A stretch of 64,000 bases of DNA from Pseudomonas sp. 10-1B (lineage in GTDB: Bacteria; Pseudomonadota; Gammaproteobacteria; Pseudomonadales; Pseudomonadaceae), in the NCBI RefSeq assembly GCF_000935045.1, contig NZ_JYKS01000001.1, positions 1-64,000 of the forward strand, written 5' to 3'. This document shows positions 9,089 through 16,812 of this stretch, one piece after another (positions within the stretch are counted from its first letter, which is position 1; each line of letters begins with the position of its first letter). The notes under the pieces were generated by a model. The model saw only the letters and a list, made by a program, of their open reading frames with translations. It was not told the DNA's origin and did no database searches. Both the position numbers and the translations under genes were made by a program.

Positions 9089-9116
9089 TTGACATTCACT
9101 GCCTAGGCAGTAATAT
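9089..9116 (+). promoter_or_regulatory. sigma-70 promoter of marR-emrAB with built-in palindromic operator
   Basis: TTGACA (9089-9094) and TAATAT (9111-9116) are 16 bases apart. The spacer holds ACTGCCTAGGCAGT (9098-9111), a perfect 14-bp palindrome. A MarR dimer bound there would block RNA polymerase, so autorepression relieved by a ligand is likely. The marR start is 29 bases further on. Confidence 0.75.
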
Positions 9117-9144
9117 TTTTACACAATTACCCGAGCAGTCTCCG

Positions 9145-9618
9145 ATGGCCCATTTCTCCCCCGAAAACTTCCAGACCTGCGCCATCGGCATGCTGCTTGG
9201 CCGTGCGGCGATCCTCAAGGACCGCATTCTCGACTGGCACCTCGAATCCGAGGGCGTCACCGCTGCGCAGTTCAAGGTGCTGATCATCGTCACCCAGTAC
9301 CAGGTGGATACCCCGGCCGAGCTGTGCCGCTACCTGGGCCTGGACAGCGGTTCGATGACGCGCATGCTCGACCGCCTTGAGCAGAAGGAACTGATCGTGC
9401 GCAACCGCTGCGCCGACGACCGCCGCCAGGTGCGCCTGGCCCTCACCGCCGACGGCCAGCGCCTGGCCGACCGCCTGCCGGAAATCGGCGCTGCCGCCAT
9501 GAATGAATTGTGCGGCGTGCTGGCCCCCGAAGAGCTCAAGACCCTGGAAGGCCTGCTGGCCAAGGTTCTGCTCGGTGCCGGCGACCCGTTGACGATCCGC
9601 CGCTTCGGCGATCGTTGA
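9145..9618 (+). CDS. MarR-family repressor of the emrAB efflux operon
   Basis: The 157-residue winged-helix protein carries the MarR core. AAQFKVLIIV and LCRYLGLDSGSMTRMLDRLEQ form the recognition helix region, and RNRCADDRRQVRLALTADG contains the wing with its DxR motif. It is the EmrR/MprA kind of MarR, usually released from DNA by hydrophobic drugs or phenolics. It is first in an operon with emrA (30-base gap) and emrB (overlap). A palindrome inside its own promoter points to autorepression. The inducer cannot be read from the sequence. Confidence 0.9.
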   Translation: MAHFSPENFQTCAIGMLLGRAAILKDRILDWHLESEGVTAAQFKVLIIVTQYQVDTPAELCRYLGLDSGSMTRMLDRLEQKELIVRNRCADDRRQVRLALTADGQRLADRLPEIGAAAMNELCGVLAPEELKTLEGLLAKVLLGAGDPLTIRRFGDR

Positions 9619-9648
9619 TCCCTGTCACGAATTATCCAAGGTATTGTC

Positions 9649-10842
9649 ATGGCCACTCCCGCAGACACCCCGACTCCCTCTGCCGCGCCCGAGCCGTCGC
9701 GCAAACGCAAAGCCTGGCTGCTTGGCCTGCTCTTGCTGCTTATCCTTGCCGGTGTCGGCGCCTGGGCCTGGTATACCCTGGTCGGGCGCTGGCACGAAAG
9801 CACCGACGATGCCTATGTCAACGGCAACGTGGTGGCGATCACCTCGCTGGTCACCGGCACCGTTACCAGCATCGGCGCCGATGACGGCGATCTGGTCCAC
9901 GCCGGCCAGGTGTTGCTGCAGTTCGACCCGGCCGACAGCGAGGTGGCACTGCAGTCCGCCGAAGCCAAGCTGGCGCGCAGCGTGCGCCAGGTACGCGGGC
10001 TGTACAGCAACGTCGACTCGCTCAAGGCCCAGCTGGAAACGCGCCAGGCCGAACTGCGCAAGGCCCAGCAGGACTTCAACCGGCGCAAGGTGTTGGCCGA
10101 CAGTGGTGCGATCGCCGCGGAAGAACTGTCCCATGCCCGCGATGACCTGAGCGTGGCCCAGGCCGCCGTCAACAGTGCACGCCAGCAACTCAGCACCAGC
10201 AGCGCGCTGGTGGATGACACCGTGGTCTCCTCGCACCCCGAGGTGATGGCCGCTGCCGCCGACCTGCGCCAGGCCTACCTGGACCACGCTCGCACCACTC
10301 TGGTGGCGCCGGTTACCGGCTACGTCGCCAAACGTACCGTGCAGTTGGGCCAGCGTCTGCAGCCGGGTAGCGCGACCATGGCGGTGATCCCGCTGGACCA
10401 GGTGTGGATCGACGCCAACTTCAAGGAAACCCAACTGCGTGACATGCGCATCGGCCAGCCGGTGCAGATCAGCGCCGACCTGTACGGCAGCGAAGTCAAG
10501 TACAACGGCACGGTCGACAGCCTGGGCGCCGGCACCGGCAGTGCCTTTGCCCTGCTGCCGGCACAGAATGCCACCGGCAACTGGATCAAGATCGTGCAAC
10601 GGGTGCCTGTGCGTATTCACCTGAGCCCCGAGCAGCTCAAGGACCACCCACTGCGTATCGGCCTGTCCACCGTGGTCGAAGTCGACTTGCACGACCAGAG
10701 CGGCCCGACCCTGGCCCAGCAACCACCGCAGCAGGCCAGCTACACCACCCAGGTGTATGACCGCCAGTTGATCGAGGCCGACAACCTGATTGCCCGGCTG
10801 ATCCACGAAAACAGCGCAACCGGCAAGACGGCCCAGCGATGA
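9649..10842 (+). CDS. emrA: membrane fusion protein of an EmrAB-type multidrug pump
   Basis: This 397-residue HlyD-family protein has a cytoplasmic N-terminus, one membrane anchor at about residues 21-43, and a periplasmic body. The STDDAYVNGNVVAITSLVTG lipoyl-half motif lies near residue 52. A coiled-coil hairpin spans about 100-190 (many Gln/Glu/Arg residues). The second lipoyl half and beta-barrel include APVTGYVAKRTVQLGQ and DANFKETQLRDMRIGQP. It links the EmrB permease to an outer-membrane channel. No TolC-like gene is adjacent, so the channel must be shared or encoded elsewhere. AAGGT precedes the ATG, and its end overlaps emrB by four bases. Confidence 0.92.
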   Translation: MATPADTPTPSAAPEPSRKRKAWLLGLLLLLILAGVGAWAWYTLVGRWHESTDDAYVNGNVVAITSLVTGTVTSIGADDGDLVHAGQVLLQFDPADSEVALQSAEAKLARSVRQVRGLYSNVDSLKAQLETRQAELRKAQQDFNRRKVLADSGAIAAEELSHARDDLSVAQAAVNSARQQLSTSSALVDDTVVSSHPEVMAAAADLRQAYLDHARTTLVAPVTGYVAKRTVQLGQRLQPGSATMAVIPLDQVWIDANFKETQLRDMRIGQPVQISADLYGSEVKYNGTVDSLGAGTGSAFALLPAQNATGNWIKIVQRVPVRIHLSPEQLKDHPLRIGLSTVVEVDLHDQSGPTLAQQPPQQASYTTQVYDRQLIEADNLIARLIHENSATGKTAQR

Positions 10843-12374
10843 GCAACAATGCCACGGCCCAGTTCACGCCGCCGAGTCTGCTGCTGACTACCATTGGCCT
10901 GTCACTGGCGACGTTCATGCAGGTGCTCGACACCACCATCGCCAACGTGGCCTTGCCGACCATTTCCGGCAACCTGGGGGTGAGCTACGAGCAGGGCACC
11001 TGGGTGATCACCTCGTTCGCGGTGAGCAATGCCATCGCCTTGCCGTTGACTGGTTGGTTGAGCCGGCGGTTTGGTGAAGTGAAGCTGTTCATCTGGGCCA
11101 CGCTGCTGTTCGTGCTGGCCTCGTTCCTGTGCGGTATCGCCCAATCGATGCCTGAGTTGGTTGGTTTTCGCGTCTTGCAGGGCGTGGTCGCCGGGCCGTT
11201 GTACCCGATGACCCAGACCTTGCTGATAGCCGTCTACCCACCGGCCAAGCGGGGGATGGCCCTGGCGCTGCTGGCGATGGTCACGGTGGTGGCACCGATT
11301 GCCGGGCCGATTCTCGGGGGCTGGATTACCGACAGCTACAGTTGGCCGTGGATCTTCTTCATCAACGTGCCCATCGGCCTGTTCGCTGCCGCCGTGGTCC
11401 GCCAGCAGATGCGCACGCGACCGGTGGTGACCAGCCGCCAGCCGATGGACTACATCGGCCTGCTGACGCTGATCATCGGCGTCGGCGCCTTGCAGGTGGT
11501 GCTCGACAAAGGCAATGACCTGGACTGGTTCGAGTCGTCGTTCATCATCGTTGGCAGCCTGATTTCGGTGGTGTTCCTGGCGGTGTTCGTGATCTGGGAA
11601 CTGACCGACCGCCACCCGGTGGTCAACCTGCGCTTGTTCGTGCACCGCAACTTCCGCGTCGGCACCATCGTGCTGGTGGGGGGGTATGCGGGGTTCTTCG
11701 GCATCAACCTGATCCTGCCGCAGTGGTTGCAGACGCAGATGGGTTATACCGCTGCCTGGGCGGGCCTGGCGGTGGCACCGATCGGCCTGCTGCCGGTGAT
11801 CATGTCGCCGTTCGTGGGCAAGTACGCGCACCGCTTCGACCTGCGTGTGCTGGCGGGGCTGGCGTTTTTGGCGATCGGTACCAGCTGCTACATGCGCGCC
11901 GGCTTCACCAGTGAGGTGGACTTCCAGCATGTGGCCTTGGTGCAGTTGTTCATGGGCATTGGCGTGGCGCTGTTCTTCATGCCGACCTTGAGCATTCTGC
12001 TGTCCGACCTGCCGCCGCACCAGATTGCCGACGGCTCGGGGCTGGCGACCTTCCTGCGTACCTTGGGCGGGAGCTTTGCGGCGTCGCTGACGACCTGGAT
12101 CTGGATTCGCCGGGCGGACCAGCACCATGCCTACCTGAGCGAGAACATCAGCCAGTTCGACCCGGCGACACGGCATACGCTTGAACAGCTAGGTGGGGCC
12201 AACCCACAGAGCTATGCGCAGCTTGAACAGATGCTCAACGGGCAGGCGTACATGATGTCGACGGTGGATTACTTCACCCTGATGACCTGGGTGTTCGCCG
12301 GGTTGGTCCTGCTGGTGTGGTTCGCCAAGCCACCGTTTACCGCCAAGGCGGCGCCAGCTTCGGCAGGGCATTGA
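10839..12374 (+). CDS. emrB: DHA2-family drug:H+ antiporter EmrB
   Basis: This 511-residue major-facilitator protein has 14 expected membrane segments. Near the N-terminus is MQVLDTTIANVALPTISGNL, the DHA2 motif D1. Motif A is GWLSRRFGEVKLF, and motif C appears as AMVTVVAPIAGPILGGWI. It exports hydrophobic compounds using the proton gradient, with EmrA as periplasmic adaptor. ATGA overlap with emrA implies translational coupling. The substrate range is unknown. The downstream DNA is a repeat region, so the operon probably ends here. Confidence 0.92.
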   Translation: MSNNATAQFTPPSLLLTTIGLSLATFMQVLDTTIANVALPTISGNLGVSYEQGTWVITSFAVSNAIALPLTGWLSRRFGEVKLFIWATLLFVLASFLCGIAQSMPELVGFRVLQGVVAGPLYPMTQTLLIAVYPPAKRGMALALLAMVTVVAPIAGPILGGWITDSYSWPWIFFINVPIGLFAAAVVRQQMRTRPVVTSRQPMDYIGLLTLIIGVGALQVVLDKGNDLDWFESSFIIVGSLISVVFLAVFVIWELTDRHPVVNLRLFVHRNFRVGTIVLVGGYAGFFGINLILPQWLQTQMGYTAAWAGLAVAPIGLLPVIMSPFVGKYAHRFDLRVLAGLAFLAIGTSCYMRAGFTSEVDFQHVALVQLFMGIGVALFFMPTLSILLSDLPPHQIADGSGLATFLRTLGGSFAASLTTWIWIRRADQHHAYLSENISQFDPATRHTLEQLGGANPQSYAQLEQMLNGQAYMMSTVDYFTLMTWVFAGLVLLVWFAKPPFTAKAAPASAGH

Positions 12375-12404
12375 TACAACTTCGCAGAGTATGCGCTGAA
12401 GCTT

Positions 12405-12450
12405 TGCTCTTGCTCTTGCTCTTGCTCTTGCTCTTGCTCTTGCTCTTGCT
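12405..12450. repeat. hexanucleotide tandem array, seven TGCTCT units
   Basis: Seven exact TGCTCT copies (12405-12446) are followed by TGCT, 31 bases after the emrB stop. It flanks the left arm of a large inverted repeat. It is probably length-variable between strains. Confidence 0.9.
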
Positions 12451-12495
12451 TCGGCTTTTGCTTCTAAGCGCGCGATAGTTCAGGCGCCGCAGATT

Positions 12496-13078
12496 GCGAC
12501 TTCAGGAGGCCGAGTGAAGGGCATGCGGAGGGAGGTGACGGGCATGGATGCCCGTCAAGCGCTGAGGCCCCATGGATGGGGCCTGCAGCGCGTACTCCCG
12601 GGAGCATGCCCGTAGCGAGGGGACCCCGGAGCGAAGCGTAGGGGCCGGATGATGGGAGCGGGCGGTTTTTGGTTACTTTTTGCCAAGACAAAAAGTGACC
12701 CGCCGTAAGGGCGGAAAGGTGACTTGGCGCCACCATCGCGAACGAATTTTTTCACTGTGTTAAGGCCCACGCCCTCAGAGCAAGAGCAAGAGCTTATGCG
12801 GCGGTATTGAAACCGCGAACAGTCCGTTTGCGATGGCGACGCATACTCACCTTTTCGCCCTTACGGCGAGTCACTTTTTGTCAAACGCGACAAAAAGTAA
12901 CCAAAAAACGCTGCGCTCCCATCATCCGGCCCCTGCGCTGCGCTCCGGGGTTCCCTCACTCCGGCCTTGCTCCCGGGAGTACGCGCTGCAGGCCCCATCC
13001 ATGGGGCCTCAGCGCTTGACGGGCATCCATGCCCGTCACCTCCCTCCGCAAGGCCTGCGTTCGGCCTCCTGAAGTCGC
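12496..13078. repeat. large inverted repeat, arms about 250 bp, spacer 82 bp
   Basis: The left arm (12496-12743) and right arm (12826-13078) are reverse complements with roughly 85-90 percent identity by eye. Shared blocks include GCGACTTCAGGAGGCCG, TGACGGGCATGGATGCCCGT, CCCCATGGATGGGGCCTGCA and ACTTTTTG...CAAAAAGTGAC. The arms themselves hold short palindromes such as GACGGGCAT/ATGCCCGTC. The spacer carries two to three AGAGCA units (12778-12794). I see no coding gene; open frames here come from the repeat. Together with the hexamer arrays it explains the 850-base gap between emrB and the EamA gene. Confidence 0.85.
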
Positions 13079-13080
13079 GA

Positions 13081-13200
13081 AGATCAAGATCAAGATCAAG
13101 ATCAAGATCAAGATCAAGATCAAGATCAAGATCAAGATCAAGATCAAGATCAAGATCAAGATCAAGATCAAGATCAAGATCAAGATCAAGATCAAGATCA
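13081..13200. repeat. hexanucleotide tandem array, twenty AGATCA units
   Basis: Exactly 120 bases of AGATCA repeated 20 times, with no interruption. It starts 3 bases after the right arm of the inverted repeat and ends 24 bases before the EamA stop codon. The perfection suggests recent expansion by slippage and makes it a likely strain-typing locus. Open frames through it (Lys-Ile or Arg-Ser repeats) are not taken as genes. Confidence 0.95.
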
Positions 13201-13224
13201 AAAGCAGAGCAACAGCAGCGCGCG

Positions 13225-14154
13225 TCAATGCGCGCAGCGGCTGGTATCGCCTTGCTCGGCCGGGGCCTTGCGCGCTGCCGCCAATATAGTCGCCAGCACG
13301 ATCAACGCCGCCCCCGCCGCCATGCGCAGGCTTGGCTGATCGCCAAACAGCCACCACGCACCAATGATCGCGTACACAGGCTCCAGCGCGATGATCATAC
13401 CGGCCGTACGCGCCTCCAACCCCTCCAGGCTCTTGACGAACAGGAACTGCGACAGCCCAGTGCAAAACACCCCCAGCAACGCCAGGTTGACCCAGTCGTT
13501 ACCGCCCAGGCTGGTATTGCCCAAGTGTGTAAAGGCAAACGGCGCAACCAGTGCGGCCACCACCACGTTCTGCCAGAAGGCCACCTGCATGGCGTTCATG
13601 CTCGACCCGTTGCGGCGGTTGGCCACGGTCAGCAAGGCGAACGACAGGCCCGAGCCCAAGCCCCAGAGCAGGCCGATGGTGCCGCTGTCGAGCAGGTCGA
13701 AAGACGGCACCACCATCACCAAGCCCGCTGTCACCATCAGCAACAGCAAACCCTGCACGGCACCGATGCGCTGGCCGAACACGCCGCGCTCGATCATGGC
13801 GATGAAGGCCGGGAAGCTGGCGAAGCCCAGGGTGGCCACGGCCACGCCGCCAATCTTGACGGCGATGAAGAAGGTCACCCAGTGCGTGGCCAACAGCGCG
13901 CCGGTCAGGCCGAGGATCGGCAGGTTGCGCAGGGTCAGGGCATCGAGCAGGCGAGTGCCCTTGAGCCCGGCGACAAAGCCCAGGGCAATGAAGGCAAAGG
14001 TGGCACGGCCGAAGGTGATGATGCTGGCGTGGGCCTCGATCAAATGACCCAGGATGCCGGTAAGGCCGAACAGCACAGCGGCGATATGGGCAACGAGCAG
14101 GGCATTGCGGTGGCCGGTAGCAGCACCGGCTACGGGGATTGATGTCGCGATCAT
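13225..14154 (-). CDS. EamA/DMT-family metabolite exporter
   Basis: The 309-residue protein has ten predicted membrane segments in two repeated EamA halves. The second half includes LALLGVFCTGLSQFLFVKSLEGLEA (parts FCTGLSQFLF and EALEPVYA-like ALEPVYAIIGA), a hallmark of the drug/metabolite transporter group. Such proteins export amino acids or metabolites; no substrate is evident. ATG 14154 is preferred over 14277 because the longer N-terminus is hydrophilic and unlike the family, though the ribosome site (GAAGA) is modest. Its 3' end abuts the AGATCA array. Confidence 0.85.
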   Translation of the reverse strand: MIATSIPVAGAATGHRNALLVAHIAAVLFGLTGILGHLIEAHASIITFGRATFAFIALGFVAGLKGTRLLDALTLRNLPILGLTGALLATHWVTFFIAVKIGGVAVATLGFASFPAFIAMIERGVFGQRIGAVQGLLLLMVTAGLVMVVPSFDLLDSGTIGLLWGLGSGLSFALLTVANRRNGSSMNAMQVAFWQNVVVAALVAPFAFTHLGNTSLGGNDWVNLALLGVFCTGLSQFLFVKSLEGLEARTAGMIIALEPVYAIIGAWWLFGDQPSLRMAAGAALIVLATILAAARKAPAEQGDTSRCAH

Positions 14155-14448
14155 GGCAGTCAAGTCTTCACAATGTGGCGCGCGCAAGCACTCCCGGCTG
14201 GCGCGGCGCGGGTCTTCAATACTGGGAGTTTTATCGTTATGAGCCCGGACGAATTGCCCGGTGCAAAAGGGCGCCACAGCGTTGGAATTGTGAAGCGAGG
14301 CTGTTTACTCGCAGGTACCACGCCAACCAGCCCACGGCGCGGGGCTGGTCGGTATGTGTATTATTTTTGTAGACACGGTTGTGAAGCCGATTGCGGGCGA
14401 CGTGTGCTTGTCTGATCGCGACATCGGTTGTTGCCTCGCTGCGCCGCG
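14155..14448. other. intergenic region between the EamA and XRE-cupin genes
   Basis: Both flanking genes read leftward, so this holds the EamA promoter region and the end of the XRE transcript. The one notable element is ACCAGCCC-acggcgcg-GGGCTGGT (14326-14349), a perfect 8-bp stem with a TTATTTTT run 10-15 bases to its right. I see no gene in it. Confidence 0.5.
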
Positions 14449-15042
14449 TCACTCATCGCCGTAGTTCATGATCGACAGCAGGCGGATCGGCACCTGCACC
14501 AGTTGCTCGGGGCCGTGCGGGGTCTCGCCGTCGAAGGTCAGGCTGTCGCCGGCCTGCATGTGATAGAGCTGATTGCCGTGGCGGTACACCAGTTCTCCTT
14601 CCAGCAAATGGAGGAACTCGGTACCGGGGTGGGCGAAGGTCGGGAATTCTTCGCTGGCGTCGTCCATGCTCACCATGTAGGCCTCGAAGTTCTTTTTCGG
14701 CCCCCTGGCGTGATTGAGCAAGTGGTAGGTGTGACCCTTCTCCGTGCCGCGGCGTACCACCTCCAGCCCTTCGCCGGCCTTCACCAGCAGGGCATTGCCG
14801 TCGGGCTGGTCATATTGGCTGAACAGCTTGGCCATGGGCATGCCGAGCACGTCGCACAGGCGGCTGAGGGTGTCGAGGCTGGTGGACACCTGGGCGTTCT
14901 CGATCTTGCTCAGCATGCCTTGGCTGATGCCGGCGATGCGCGCCACATCGGCGAGCTTGAGGGACTGGGCCTGGCGCTGGCGCTTGATCTGCAGGCCCAG
15001 GTACTGCTCCAGGCGAAGACGCGGTTGGGTTTCGGTCAGCAT
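14449..15042 (-). CDS. XRE-family regulator with C-terminal cupin, likely control of glnT-glxBCD
   Basis: The 197-residue protein joins an XRE helix-turn-helix (about residues 15-72, LADVARIAGISQGMLSKIEN) to a cupin sensor domain (about 115-190, HPGTEFLHLLEGELVYRHGN ... LYHMQAGDSLTF). Relatives such as PuuR or SutR sense small amines or sulfur compounds. It is divergent from the glnT operon. The shared region contains two near-identical 18-bp elements, one close to each gene, plus NtrC-like and sigma-54 sites. I infer that it gates the operon by effector while NtrC gates it by nitrogen status. Confidence 0.87.
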   Translation of the reverse strand: MLTETQPRLRLEQYLGLQIKRQRQAQSLKLADVARIAGISQGMLSKIENAQVSTSLDTLSRLCDVLGMPMAKLFSQYDQPDGNALLVKAGEGLEVVRRGTEKGHTYHLLNHARGPKKNFEAYMVSMDDASEEFPTFAHPGTEFLHLLEGELVYRHGNQLYHMQAGDSLTFDGETPHGPEQLVQVPIRLLSIMNYGDE

Positions 15043-15081
15043 CGAATGTCCTGCACGGTTTCAGTTCAAGAATAAAATTGT

Positions 15082-15098
15082 CGCACTCGGAAAGTGCG
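15082..15098. promoter_or_regulatory. NtrC-like enhancer site
   Basis: CGCAC-TCGGAAA-GTGCG matches the NtrC pattern GCAC-N7-GTGC. It lies about 170 bases upstream of the sigma-54 promoter element, a usual enhancer distance, and 40 bases upstream of the XRE gene start. Confidence 0.6.
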
Positions 15099-15130
15099 TC
15101 AGACGGCTGCATTGGCCGCTTTTTTCCTCA

Positions 15131-15148
15131 GGTGAAAACAAGTTTCCC
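15131..15148. promoter_or_regulatory. candidate XRE operator, copy 1
   Basis: GGTGAAAACAAGTTTCCC, an imperfect inverted repeat (GTGAAA/TTTCCC). It agrees with the copy at 15291 at 16 of 18 positions. It lies upstream of the XRE start. Confidence 0.55.
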
Positions 15149-15189
15149 ATAAATAGAGCATAAAAACCTGCCTGGGTTTTGTGTTGTCT

Positions 15190-15232
15190 GGGCCGGCCTT
15201 TTCGCGGGTAAACCCGCTCCCACAGGGACCAG
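15190..15232. repeat. single REP element
   Basis: GGCCGGCCTTTTCGCGGGTAAACCCGCTCCCACAGG-type sequence in the divergent XRE/glnT control region, placed between the two operator copies. It occupies much of the 308-base gap. Confidence 0.75.
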
Positions 15233-15267
15233 ACCAGGCAACACAGAACTAGCACCCTGAGCAAACT

Positions 15268-15283
15268 TGGCAAGCGCATTGCA
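15268..15283 (+). promoter_or_regulatory. sigma-54 promoter of glnT
   Basis: TGGCAAG-CGCA-TTGCA fits the consensus TGGCACG-N4-TTGCW with one mismatch. The invariant GG (15269-15270) and GC (15281-15282) are exactly 10 bases apart. Transcription would start near 15294, inside the second operator copy, 57 bases before the glnT ATG. Confidence 0.75.
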
Positions 15284-15290
15284 TTCCTGT

Positions 15291-15308
15291 GGTGAAAGTA
15301 AGTTTCCC
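15291..15308. promoter_or_regulatory. candidate XRE operator, copy 2
   Basis: GGTGAAAGTAAGTTTCCC overlaps the predicted sigma-54 transcription start, a position suited to repression of glnT. Confidence 0.55.
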
Positions 15309-15350
15309 GTGCGGAATTACATGCAGCCCCTTACCAGGAGTGTTCAACCC

Positions 15351-16685
15351 ATGTTGCCAGCAGAAACCCAGCGCACCCTCGACCAGCACGGCATCAAGTA
15401 CGTGCTGGCGCAGTTCGTCGATATCCATGGCTCGGCGAAGACCAAATCGGTGCCGGTATCGGGCCTGAAAATGGTGGCCGAGGAGGGCGCCGGTTTTGCC
15501 GGGTTCGCCATCTGCGGCATGGGCATGGAACCGCACGGCCCGGACTTCATGGCCCGCGGCGACCTCTCCACGTTGATACCGGTGCCTTGGCAGCCGGGCT
15601 ATGGCCGGGTGGTGTGCGTGGGCCATGTCAACGGCCAGCCCTGGCCCTACGACAGCCGCTACGTGTTGCAGCAGCAGGTGCAGCGCCTGGCGGACAAGGG
15701 TTGGACCCTGAACACGGGCCTTGAGCCCGAGTTCAGCCTGTTCCGCCGCGACGAAGGCGGCAAGCTGCAACTGGTGGATGCCTCCGACAACCTCGACAAG
15801 CCGTGCTACGACTACAAGGGCCTGTCGCGCTCGCGACTGTTCCTCGAACGGCTGACCGAAGCCCTGCAGCCGGTGGGCTTCGACATTTACCAGATCGACC
15901 ACGAGGACGCCAACGGCCAGTTCGAGATCAACTACACCTACAGCGACGCCATGGAGTCGGCCGACCGCTTCACCTTCTTCCGCATGGCCGCCGGCGAGAT
16001 TGCCAATGACCTGGGCATGATCTGCTCGTTCATGCCCAAGCCCGACCCCAAGCGTGCCGGCAATGGCATGCACTTCCACCTGTCGCTGGCCAGCAGCAGC
16101 AACAACAACCTGTTCCACGACCCGTCCGACAGCAGCGGTATGGGCCTGTCCAGGTTGGCCTATCACTTCGCCGCAGGCCTGCTGGCCCATGGCCCGGCCC
16201 TGTGCGCCTTCGCCGCGCCCACGGTCAACTCGTACAAGCGCCTGGTAGTCGGTCGTTCGCTGTCCGGCGCCACCTGGGCCCCAGCCTTCGTCGCCTACGG
16301 CGCGAACAACCGATCGGCGATGGTGCGCATCCCCTATGGCCGCCTGGAGTTCCGCCTGCCGGACGCCGGTTGCAACCCGTACCTGGTCAGCGCCGCGATC
16401 ATTGCCGCGGGCCTCGATGGCATCGACCGCCAGCTCGAGCCGGGCGAGATGTGCAACGAGAACCTCTACAACCTAAGCCTGGAAGAGATTGCCGCACGCG
16501 GCATCAAGACCCTGCCGCAGTCGCTCAAGGAAGCTGCCGACGCGCTCGACGCCGACCCGCTGTTCCGCGAGGTGCTGGGCGCCGAAATCGTCGACGAGTT
16601 CATCAAGCTCAAGCGCATGGAGTGGGTGGAGTACTGCCGCCACGTCTCTGACTGGGAAATCCAGCGTTACACCGAGTTTTTCTGA
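15351..16685 (+). CDS. glnT: type III glutamine synthetase / gamma-glutamylmethylamide synthetase
   Basis: This ATP-dependent ligase joins glutamate to ammonia or, in close relatives, to methylamine. It has 444 residues, the length I recall for gamma-glutamylmethylamide synthetase. Visible glutamine synthetase motifs are [17 protein letters not shown] at the N-terminus, the LEPEFSLF metal-binding glutamate, the [11 protein letters not shown] histidine and [20 protein letters not shown] chose ATG 15351 because AGGAG lies 10 bases before it; an in-frame ATG at 15267 lies upstream of the predicted sigma-54 element. It heads an operon with glxB, glxC and glxD. The same set is known from rhizobia (glnT-glxBCD) and, as gmaS with mgsABC, from methylamine users. 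Confidence 0.88.
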   Translation: MLPAETQRTLDQHGIKYVLAQFVDIHGSAKTKSVPVSGLKMVAEEGAGFAGFAICGMGMEPHGPDFMARGDLSTLIPVPWQPGYGRVVCVGHVNGQPWPYDSRYVLQQQVQRLADKGWTLNTGLEPEFSLFRRDEGGKLQLVDASDNLDKPCYDYKGLSRSRLFLERLTEALQPVGFDIYQIDHEDANGQFEINYTYSDAMESADRFTFFRMAAGEIANDLGMICSFMPKPDPKRAGNGMHFHLSLASSSNNNLFHDPSDSSGMGLSRLAYHFAAGLLAHGPALCAFAAPTVNSYKRLVVGRSLSGATWAPAFVAYGANNRSAMVRIPYGRLEFRLPDAGCNPYLVSAAIIAAGLDGIDRQLEPGEMCNENLYNLSLEEIAARGIKTLPQSLKEAADALDADPLFREVLGAEIVDEFIKLKRMEWVEYCRHVSDWEIQRYTEFF

Positions 16686-16795
16686 GCTGCAAGCTTCAAG
16701 CCGCAAGTTGCAAGCGAAAGGCAGGGCGCGGCGAACACAAATATCCCGTTCAACACGGACAACTTGCAGCTTGCCGCTTACCGCTTGCTGCCGAA
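16686..16795. repeat. AGCTGCAAG/CTTGCAGCT inverted repeat between glnT and glxB
   Basis: GCTGCAAGCTTCAAGCCGCA and AGTTGCAAGCG are mirrored by CAACTTGCAGCTTGCCGCTT about 50 bases later. Strings of this type recur in intergenic regions of Pseudomonas genomes. Here it would fold in the glnT-glxB message and may alter their ratio. Confidence 0.6.
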
Positions 16796-16812
16796 CGTAG
16801 TGAGGCCCTTTT

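Noticed and set aside
12967..14142. Open frames with long Arg-Ser, Lys-Ile or Asp-Gln repeats through the hexamer array
   Set aside because: They arise because the 6-base unit has no stop codon in any forward frame. They run antisense to the EamA gene and have no ribosome site.
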